NCBI GenBank assembly: GCA_039812705.1
Contig: JBDIBA010000047.1
Span: 1-12,396 of the forward strand
Direction of reading: 5' to 3'
Length of the DNA stretch: 12,396 bases
Source: JBDIBA01 sp039812705
GTDB taxonomy: Bacteria > Actinomycetota > Acidimicrobiia > Acidimicrobiales > JBBSGY01
This document shows positions 6,822 to 12,396 of this stretch, piece after piece (the stretch's first letter is position 1; every line of letters starts with the position of its first letter). The notes under the pieces were generated by a model. The model was not told the origin of the DNA. It made no database searches and was given only the letters and a program-made list of their open reading frames with translations. A program made the translations under genes and the position numbers.

Positions 6822-8354
6822 ATGGCTCCGCAAACAGACGGTCTTTCCGCACTTCAACGCCTCCGAGTCTGGCTCGAGCGACAAGCGCGAGGCAACGCCA
6901 GCGCACGCCAGATGCGTCACGAATTTGTCGTAAGCAATCGCAACAAGGCCTGGGAGAAGAAGGGTCAAACTGCCGCCGCGGACCAAGGCGAAACCGCCGG
7001 ATTCGCGCAAACGCGCGAGCAGGTAGCCGCACAAGATGCTGGCCCCGAGCTCACCGCCATACAAAAGTTTGCTCGCCAGTACTTCTTCACCAGACTCCTG
7101 GCGAGAGCTGTGGCCATCGCGCTTGCAGTGCCAGCCGGCGGCATTGTGGGCTCATGGCTTTACGAGATTCACCAGACCGTTAACGGAACTTCTTGCGAGA
7201 ACTCCGACCCACGCATGGGCCGCGACCCGATCACTGGACTGGACAAGACCGTTGGTGAATCCGGCGATGAGGTCAAAGAAAAGGTCACTCGAGTCCTCAA
7301 AGAGAAAAACACATCGCTCCCGAGCTACGGCGACTCATCGCCCCAATTCAACAACTACGTAAAAGCAGGCACCGTTCCCCTCGATGTCGCCATGGAAAAA
7401 GCTGTAGCCCCGTGGGCACTGCTAATCGAGCCCAAAGACGTCAAGTTCAACGAATACGGCGACATTGCCTGGGAAGGCACGGTTGTTGCCCAATACAACG
7501 GCGCCGTTTTCAAGACACTCCCCAATCCCAGCACCGCCCTCGTTCAGTCCAACTGGCGCATGGGCATCGCCGACTGTCAAGAGGGCAGCATTACTAAGGC
7601 GATCACCTTTGGCGCATTCGGGACAGGCGAGAACCGCACAATCGTCACACTTCAGGATCGAGCCGACAGCGCACAAACCGGCGCAAAACACGCTGAGAAC
7701 GGTGAACGCCCGAGAGTAGGGCTGCCGGTACTTCCCGGAAGAGGGATTAGCGAGCCGGCGAGCGATCGTGATCGGTTCCGACGCATCACCGAACCGTCCG
7801 AAGGCAACCCTTTTCGCGGCCCAGCAAACACCACGGACCCAGCGGCAATTGTGGTTGTTCCCCAGTCGATTGACTCTGACGGCAGGATCATTCCTATTGC
7901 GCAATTCATAGTGGTCCCCCCGCACGAGGAGTCGCTCCTCGATGCGAACGGAAGGATTAACTCTCGGGCGGTTGCATATCGCCCGACCTCGCAGGGAACC
8001 GAGGTTTTCCCCGTGGAAGAAAGCGGCAAAGAGGTGCGCGAAAATGCCGACCTCGAGGCGGACAGACAGCTGACCGACAAGCGTGGGCTCGATTACACAA
8101 TGAACAAGATGCTCGCGAACCGCGATGACAGGTTCAGGGTTGACCCACCAAACAAGCTTCTCGAGTTCCGCGGCGATTTTCTATCGAAACGCGGATCTGC
8201 AGCACCCACGTCGCGCCAGACAACGGCCGCCCGCGCGGGGCTCGACACAGGCCCCACCCCAACCACACCTAATGGCAACGGAGCCCGAAACAGTTGGAGT
8301 GCCAACGCTCAAGGTCGAGGCGCTGCGGCAGACCCAGGATTGGGTCTTTTCTAG
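6822..8354 (+). CDS. Unrecognised protein with one predicted membrane segment
   Basis: I do not recognise this 510-residue protein. Residues 1-90 are hydrophilic and rich in Arg, Lys, Gln and Ala. Residues about 92-113 (LLARAVAIALAVPAGGIVGSW) form one membrane segment preceded by Arg residues (R85, R91, R95), so the N-terminus should be inside and the rest outside. Residues about 185-280 look like a compact domain (KFNEYGDIAWEGTVVAQY, SNWRMGIADC). C125 and C252 are both on the predicted outer side and could pair. Residues 285-345 and 455-510 are low-complexity (Pro, Gly, Arg, Thr) linkers or tails, with a further domain at about 343-450 (IVVVPQSI, PIAQFIVVP). It is the only plus-strand gene, divergent from one glycosyltransferase and convergent with another (22 bp). 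No ribosome binding site is evident at ATG 6822, so the exact start is uncertain. Confidence 0.75.
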   Translation: MAPQTDGLSALQRLRVWLERQARGNASARQMRHEFVVSNRNKAWEKKGQTAAADQGETAGFAQTREQVAAQDAGPELTAIQKFARQYFFTRLLARAVAIALAVPAGGIVGSWLYEIHQTVNGTSCENSDPRMGRDPITGLDKTVGESGDEVKEKVTRVLKEKNTSLPSYGDSSPQFNNYVKAGTVPLDVAMEKAVAPWALLIEPKDVKFNEYGDIAWEGTVVAQYNGAVFKTLPNPSTALVQSNWRMGIADCQEGSITKAITFGAFGTGENRTIVTLQDRADSAQTGAKHAENGERPRVGLPVLPGRGISEPASDRDRFRRITEPSEGNPFRGPANTTDPAAIVVVPQSIDSDGRIIPIAQFIVVPPHEESLLDANGRINSRAVAYRPTSQGTEVFPVEESGKEVRENADLEADRQLTDKRGLDYTMNKMLANRDDRFRVDPPNKLLEFRGDFLSKRGSAAPTSRQTTAARAGLDTGPTPTTPNGNGARNSWSANAQGRGAAADPGLGLF

Positions 8355-8376
8355 ATCTCGGTTGCGGCTCTGACCG

Positions 8377-9468
8377 CTAGTCCTTCTTATCGATCAGCGG
8401 GCCAATCGCTCCAAGCAATGCCTTGCTCGCCTGCTCAAGTGTGACCTCTTCTAGCCTGCGCAGTCCTCGTTCGATCAACTCTGACCGAAGCGCGTTGTCG
8501 CGCACCACCCGATTGATGGCGGCCGCGACAAGCGCGGGGGTCTTGCGATTCAACAAGATGCCGGCGTCACCAACGGTCTCTGGAACCGCGGCTGCCGCAT
8601 AACCAATCACTGGCACTTTGTGATGCATTGCCTCGTGCAGCGGCACGCCGACGCCTTCGTGTTCGGACATGCAAACAAGAACATCTGCTGCGGCGTAATG
8701 GGCACCAAGTTCACCATCTGACACACCACCACAAATAGTTGCCGATGTGCTCAGGTCAAGTTCGTTGATCAGCTTTTGACACGCATCGATGTAAGCCTGC
8801 GAGCCCGTCCGGCCAACAAGGTGTAAATGAGCCAGGGGGTCATAAAGGTCTCGATAGAGCTTGAATGCGCGAATGATGTCGTGCTGGCACTTGTGCGGCG
8901 ACATCCAACCAACGAACAAGACGTTTGCACCGCCACCCTTCTTTTGCTCCTGAAGCACGCTCAACAGTTTCTGATCAACGCTGTGTTCGAACGAGGCAAA
9001 GTCAACAAGCAACGGCGTAAGTGTGGGTTCTGGATAGCCAAGCGCATCAAGCTCGTTCGCGCTGTAGCGGGAGTGAGTAATGGCACCATCTGCACGCGTG
9101 GCCAACTGTTGCAGCTGCGCACGTCCCCAGTTCATGCCCCAAGTAACGCCGGGTTCCCAATGCTGCCAATAACTAGCCGGGGTGATGTTTTGGTAATCGA
9201 CCACAAAACGCTCGGGGCGCGCTTTGAGAAAGTCGGCCACCACCGAACCAATTGCGAACTGGTACAGCAAGATGTCGTCTGGCTTGGCCGCAAACTTTGA
9301 ACCGTAATCCACGTGTTTGTGACCGCGACCCTCGTGCGTTTCACGAACGTGTTCGGCAAACACTTCAGACTCAAGGCCAGCTTCGCGGACAGCGCGTTGC
9401 ATCTGCAATGCGTGATTGCACAACGCACTGTTCTCGAGCGTTGGAACAAACATGTGGACTGCGGTCAT
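8377..9468 (-). CDS. GT4-type glycosyltransferase (second of a tandem pair)
   Basis: From ATG 9468 the protein has 363 residues, usual for GT4 enzymes of glycan clusters. The ATG forms an ATGA overlap with the stop of the upstream glycosyltransferase, so coupled translation is likely. A longer GTG start at 9504 would only read the upstream gene's end in another frame and is rejected. The donor-binding half shows LFVGWMSPHKCQHD (K193) and EX7E at E271...E279 in MSEHEGVGVPLHEAM, then AAAAVPETVGDAGILL. The Arg usual in the G-R-x(4)-K motif is Trp188. It is clearly paralogous to the upstream neighbour, sharing KCQHDII, LHLVG, GGVSDGELGA and SEHEG. Role: sugar transfer in surface glycan or glycoconjugate assembly, by context; the substrate is unknown. 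Confidence 0.87.
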   Translation of the reverse strand: MTAVHMFVPTLENSALCNHALQMQRAVREAGLESEVFAEHVRETHEGRGHKHVDYGSKFAAKPDDILLYQFAIGSVVADFLKARPERFVVDYQNITPASYWQHWEPGVTWGMNWGRAQLQQLATRADGAITHSRYSANELDALGYPEPTLTPLLVDFASFEHSVDQKLLSVLQEQKKGGGANVLFVGWMSPHKCQHDIIRAFKLYRDLYDPLAHLHLVGRTGSQAYIDACQKLINELDLSTSATICGGVSDGELGAHYAAADVLVCMSEHEGVGVPLHEAMHHKVPVIGYAAAAVPETVGDAGILLNRKTPALVAAAINRVVRDNALRSELIERGLRRLEEVTLEQASKALLGAIGPLIDKKD

Positions 9469-10550
9469 GCGGACTCGATCATGGAATTGATGACCTTGCG
9501 CCACTGGTCCTTAACGTGAGCAAGAGACAACTCTTCAACACGTTGATGCCCAGCTTCAACGAGGGCCTTGTTCACTGCGTTGTCGCTCAGCACTCGGTTA
9601 ACCGCGACGGCAACGGTGGCGGGCGACTTGTCACCCAGAACAAGTCCGCCGTTTCCAACAGTTTCCGGAACAGCACTTGCTCCACCAAAAGCAACAACAG
9701 GCAAACCGTTATGCATTGCCTCTAGCAGTGGAACACCAAAACCTTCGTGTTCGGACATGGACACAAACACGTCAGCGTTCTTGTAATACGCGCCAAGTTC
9801 ACCGTCGCTGACGCCGCCCGCAAGATTCACCGACTCGGTGAGGTTGAGTGCCGAGACGTAGTCGTGGAGTGCCGTCCAATATCTGTGAGACGACAAGCCT
9901 CCGACCAAATGCAGACGAGCATTGGGGTCGAATGAACGTTTGTAAAACGCGAATGCCTTGATGATGTCGTGCTGACACTTGTTGCCGGCAATTCGACCGA
10001 CAAAGAGCCAATCGGAACCGCGTTTTTCCTTCTTGGTGCGGAGCTTTTCGTCGAGCTTGACGTCTATGCATTTGGAATAGTCATCAACATCAAACAAGAC
10101 GTTGGCCACGGACGCTTTTGGAAAACCGTCACGCATCATTTCGTTGGCGTTGTACTGAGAAACGCCAATTGCAAAGTCCGTGCGCTTTGCAATTTCGAGG
10201 TATTGCAGGCGCGCGTTGTTCAAGTCGTTGCCGACAATTGGCTCCCACGGAGCAATCATTTCAACAGGCGTGATGTTGTGAAACACCGTGGCCAGTGGTT
10301 CCTTGCATCCAAGCAAGAACTCGGTAAGTGGAGTCGCAGTGGACAGGTGATACATCATCCATGTCTTGTCGCCGGGCACTGGCGCGAACTCTCGAAAGTA
10401 TTTGCCGGGGTCGCGGTCCACTCGTTGTTCGCCCCAGAAAATCTCTGACTCAAAACCCATCTCGCGTAAGAGGTCTCGCTGATGGCGAACGTGATTGCTG
10501 ACTGCGTCGTGGCGAACAAACGACTGCACAAATTGGTGAATTGCAACCAT
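9465..10550 (-). CDS. GT4-type glycosyltransferase (first of a tandem pair)
   Basis: This 361-residue GT-B enzyme starts with MVAIHQFVQSFVRHDAVSNH, typical of GT4 enzymes that open with a phrase like VHQFVP. The donor-binding half has WLFVGRIAGNKCQHD (R186, K191), LHLVGG, GGVSDGELGAYY, and EX7E at E269...E277 in MSEHEGFGVPLLEAM, followed by ASAVPETVGNGGLVL. All usual GT4 residues are present, unlike its paralogue downstream. ATG 10550 has AGG about eight bases upstream and lies 7 bp after the methyltransferase-like gene; the stop overlaps the next start by ATGA. Likely a step in polysaccharide or glycoconjugate synthesis together with its neighbours. Sugar and acceptor cannot be read from the sequence. 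Confidence 0.9.
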   Translation of the reverse strand: MVAIHQFVQSFVRHDAVSNHVRHQRDLLREMGFESEIFWGEQRVDRDPGKYFREFAPVPGDKTWMMYHLSTATPLTEFLLGCKEPLATVFHNITPVEMIAPWEPIVGNDLNNARLQYLEIAKRTDFAIGVSQYNANEMMRDGFPKASVANVLFDVDDYSKCIDVKLDEKLRTKKEKRGSDWLFVGRIAGNKCQHDIIKAFAFYKRSFDPNARLHLVGGLSSHRYWTALHDYVSALNLTESVNLAGGVSDGELGAYYKNADVFVSMSEHEGFGVPLLEAMHNGLPVVAFGGASAVPETVGNGGLVLGDKSPATVAVAVNRVLSDNAVNKALVEAGHQRVEELSLAHVKDQWRKVINSMIESA

Positions 10551-10557
10551 CTTTGAC

Positions 10558-11514
10558 CTAGCGCTTGGCGAGGATCAGATAACCGTCGCCATCGTCATTG
10601 GGGGTTATCGAGATGTCCTTGAACCCGCGCTCGTTCAAAAGGTATGACCAACTACTGGGCTTCAAAGGCTTGCCGGACACAAGGTCTGTTGGAACGGCGT
10701 CGAGCATTTCCCAGCGAAGCGGATCTGTCGTCATCATCGCCAGAGGCGCGCCTTCACTAAGAACCAATGCGGCAAGGTTGACCATCTCGACTTGTTGGCG
10801 CGGCATGGCAATGTCGATGAAGCCGCTCATCACAAGGCCACCAAGCACGCCCGCGTTCAATGCGTCGAGGTGTTCGATCTCGCCGTTTGCGCGCAAATCA
10901 AGACCATGAGCGCCACCACTTGCAACCAACTCAGATGCGTTGTCAATGCCGTATGCGTCTACCCCGCTGTCAACCAATGTGCGGACCAATTCACCGGTTC
11001 CACACGTGGTTACAAGCACGCGGCCTTTTTTGACCGACGCGAAGTGAGACTGAATGCGCTTTTCCCAAACGAGACTGCGTCGACGAAGCGCCGTCAGCAC
11101 TACTTCTGCAATTTCGCCGGGCGGTTGCGATGCCTCGAGATTGTCAACGCGCTCGCCCAGCATTTTCACGGCACGCGAAATTGAACTGGCAAACAGCGAA
11201 AACTGATCGACCACGTAACGCAGGTACCAACGAACGGTTTTCTGCACCACGCGCTTGATGTGTGGAACGCCGGGACGAGCGGACTCGTTTGGAGCCAGCA
11301 GGTCGATATATGACTGCCGTTCGGCGCGGTTGACCAAGGCATCGAAGTCGCTGTCGAGGGCCCCAGGCGGTGCGAATCGCGCGAAAACCTGGTCGAGCTC
11401 TTTTTCGACATCGGCGGGAAGTTCGCCTGATGCCCTCTTAGCGCGTACTTCCTCATCAATCTCCAAAAGCACCTTTTGGAGATTGATTTCTGACTGAGGT
11501 GTTTGTTGGGCCAC
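10558..11514 (-). CDS. SAM-dependent methyltransferase-like protein with helical N-terminus
   Basis: Of its 318 residues, about 1-130 look helical, with a segment RFAPPGALDSDFDALV and a possible coiled coil near 105-127 (ISRAVKMLGERVDNLE). A Rossmann-type domain follows: GRVLVTTCGTGELVRTL (164-180) resembles methyltransferase motif I, and AYGIDNASELV (187-197) gives the acidic residue D191 after strand 2. Motif I lacks its usual acidic residue (Thr169 or Thr170 there). The C-terminal part includes a possible motif after TTDPLRW, ending in GYLILAKR. Proteins of this layout occur next to glycosyltransferases in glycan clusters, where they may methylate sugars; that role is inferred. The start is GTG at 11514, 12 bp after the clpP stop, with no clear ribosome binding site, so coupling to clpP translation is plausible. 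It could be catalytically inactive. Confidence 0.75.
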   Translation of the reverse strand: MAQQTPQSEINLQKVLLEIDEEVRAKRASGELPADVEKELDQVFARFAPPGALDSDFDALVNRAERQSYIDLLAPNESARPGVPHIKRVVQKTVRWYLRYVVDQFSLFASSISRAVKMLGERVDNLEASQPPGEIAEVVLTALRRRSLVWEKRIQSHFASVKKGRVLVTTCGTGELVRTLVDSGVDAYGIDNASELVASGGAHGLDLRANGEIEHLDALNAGVLGGLVMSGFIDIAMPRQQVEMVNLAALVLSEGAPLAMMTTDPLRWEMLDAVPTDLVSGKPLKPSSWSYLLNERGFKDISITPNDDGDGYLILAKR

Positions 11515-11526
11515 GTTGGCTGCCGA

Positions 11527-12150
11527 CTAGAGCGCGGGGGCGGGCTTGACCTGGTTGGTGCTTTCAATCACCTGGTCAATGAAGCCGTATTCCTTGGCCT
11601 CGCTGGCGGTGAACCAACGGTCGCGGTCGGAGTCGGTCTCGATCTGTTCCACAGGCTGGCCGGTGTGGTGAGAGATGCGCTCGGCAAGCATGCGCTTGAG
11701 GTAGATGATCTGCTCGGCCTGGATGGCAATGTCGGCAGCCTGACCCTGCAACGCTCCCGATGGCTGGTGCATCATCACGCGGCTGTGCGGAAGTGCAAAG
11801 CGTCGGCCGGGGCTGCCCGCGCAAAGGAGGAACTGGCCCATTGAGGCCGCCATTCCCAAACACACCGTGCTGACAGCATTCGGAATGAGCTGCATGGTGT
11901 CGTAAATGGCCAAGCCATCTGAAACCGAACCGCCGGGGCTGTTGATGTAGAACGCGATTTCCTTGTCCGCGTCCTCGGCTGAAAGCAGCAACAGCTGCGC
12001 ACAAACAAGGTTTGCAGACTCGGCATCTACCTGGGTGCCGAGGTAGACGATGCGGTTTCTCAGCAGACGCTGCCACACGTCTTGACCGGCAACATCGCCG
12101 GACGGACCGGCCATGGCCTGGATTGCGGGTGCAGAGATGGGGTTAGACAT
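11527..12150 (-). CDS. clpP: ATP-dependent Clp protease proteolytic subunit
   Basis: From ATG 12150 the protein has 207 residues, normal for ClpP. The serine protease triad is complete: S103 (GMAASMGQFLL), H128 (MMHQPSG) and D177 (DSDRDRWF), with the same spacings (25 and 49) as E. coli ClpP. The family core INSPGGSVSDGLAIYDTM is at 70-86. It forms the cytoplasmic tetradecamer that degrades proteins fed by ClpX or ClpC. Codons upstream of 12150 (to a TTG at 12180) lack family similarity, so ATG 12150 is preferred. No strong ribosome binding site is seen, but a TANNNT box seven bases upstream fits a leaderless mRNA. Its downstream partner here is a methyltransferase-like gene, not clpX. Whether it is ClpP1 or ClpP2 cannot be decided, as a second copy could lie outside the window. 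Confidence 0.95.
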   Translation of the reverse strand: MSNPISAPAIQAMAGPSGDVAGQDVWQRLLRNRIVYLGTQVDAESANLVCAQLLLLSAEDADKEIAFYINSPGGSVSDGLAIYDTMQLIPNAVSTVCLGMAASMGQFLLCAGSPGRRFALPHSRVMMHQPSGALQGQAADIAIQAEQIIYLKRMLAERISHHTGQPVEQIETDSDRDRWFTASEAKEYGFIDQVIESTNQVKPAPAL

Positions 12151-12157
12151 GTCTGCC

Positions 12158-12163
12158 ACGCTA
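12158..12163 (-). promoter_or_regulatory. Candidate -10 box for clpP
   Basis: On the minus strand TAGCGT fits TANNNT and lies seven bases before ATG 12150, the distance expected for a leaderless transcript. No good -35 is placed at 16-18 bp. A small inverted repeat, GGTGC-gacaa-GCACC (12171-12185), sits just upstream and could be an operator. Both are weak on their own. Confidence 0.25.
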
Positions 12164-12334
12164 GCCGTGTGGTGCGACAAGCACCGTAAATAACCCCGTG
12201 ATTACTTCGGCAATACTCGCCGCAACCTCACCGACAGGAATCCCGGCAACACCCCGAAGCACTCGCCGCAATACCCGCCGCAGCATTTCACCGCAGCATT
12301 CACCGACAGCAAGCCCGTCGATAAGCCCGGTCAT
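12161..12334 (-). CDS. Possible 57-residue Gly/Val-rich small ORF upstream of clpP (doubtful)
   Basis: A reverse-strand reading from ATG 12334 to TAG 12161-12163 is open for 57 codons (start MTGLIDGLAVGECC, end ITGLFTVLVAPHG) and stays open upstream of the ATG until a TGA inside the 7-bp repeat. There is no clear ribosome binding site. The sequence consists of degenerate GGCGAGTATTGC-like repeats that bias it against stops, and I recognise no family. It could be non-coding leader DNA. I list it because it ends 10 bases before clpP. Confidence 0.18.
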   Translation of the reverse strand: MTGLIDGLAVGECCGEMLRRVLRRVLRGVAGIPVGEVAASIAEVITGLFTVLVAPHG

Positions 12335-12366
12335 ACCCACACCACCAAGCCCGCCAATACTCGCAA

Positions 12367-12396
12367 CAGCGATCAGCGATCAGCGATCAGCGATCA
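12367..12396. repeat. 7-bp tandem repeat CAGCGAT, about 4.3 copies, at window edge
   Basis: CAGCGAT repeats from 12367, 12374, 12381 and 12388 without mismatch and continues with CA to the last base, so the full array is longer or ends just outside. Seven is not a multiple of three; on the minus strand the unit places TGA stops in all frames within a few copies, so the array itself is unlikely to be coding. Next to it (12188-12366) lie looser repeats such as ACTCGCCGCAA, TCACCGCAGCA and CACCGACAG. Confidence 0.8.

Noticed and set aside
8355..8376. Bidirectional terminator between the two convergent genes
   Set aside because: Only a 4-bp GCGG/CCGC stem with a six-base loop is present, and no T-tract follows on either strand.
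9469..9504. GTG start 36 bases upstream of the second tandem glycosyltransferase
   Set aside because: It would read the end of the preceding gene in another frame. The ATGA overlap at 9468 and the conserved N-terminus favour the shorter form.
12151..12180. Ten-codon N-terminal extension of ClpP from a TTG codon at 12180
   Set aside because: The extension (MSHHTASVAD) has no family similarity and overlaps the candidate promoter box; ATG 12150 gives a normal ClpP length.

Overview
The window looks like an actinobacterial chromosome of moderate GC content. Class Acidimicrobiia is my best guess, because secreted enzymes ending in strings of GYWLVASDGGxFxFG-type repeats are typical of that group as far as I know; this is inference, since no marker gene or rRNA is present. 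Nearly all genes lie on the minus strand, with one exception. No tRNA, rRNA, insertion sequence, phage gene or CRISPR array was seen.

Left part (1-5424, read right to left): three consecutive genes for exported proteins. They encode a subtilisin-like S8 protease (3502-5424), a PGRP/amidase_2 type zinc amidase (1482-3365) and a SpoIID/LytB-family protein (1-1457, cut by the window edge). Their catalytic domains are unrelated, yet all three end in the same 42-residue repeat module. The protease and amidase have six units each, and two units of the SpoIID protein are visible before the edge. A probable Rho-independent terminator (3471-3500) separates the protease from the amidase-SpoIID pair, and that pair is spaced as an operon (24 bp gap).

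Middle part: a GT4-type glycosyltransferase (5421-6752) overlaps the protease start by four bases (TTGA) and ends in a tandem DQxN tail encoded by a 12-bp repeat. Divergent from it is an unrecognised 510-residue protein with one predicted membrane segment (6822-8354), the only plus-strand gene.

Right part (8377-12150, read right to left): ClpP, a SAM-methyltransferase-like protein, and two paralogous GT4 glycosyltransferases that overlap by ATGA. Gaps of 12, 7 and -4 bp suggest a single transcript, probably for glycan or glycoconjugate synthesis with clpP at its head. Upstream of clpP, 12151-12396 is repeat-rich, with a possible but weakly supported 57-codon ORF and a 7-bp tandem repeat running off the window edge.

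Taken together, the window pairs envelope glycan synthesis (three GTs and a methyltransferase) with a set of exported wall hydrolases and a protease carrying a common C-terminal module. The module-sharing trio, and the adjacency of an amidase and a SpoIID-type protein, are the most interesting points.
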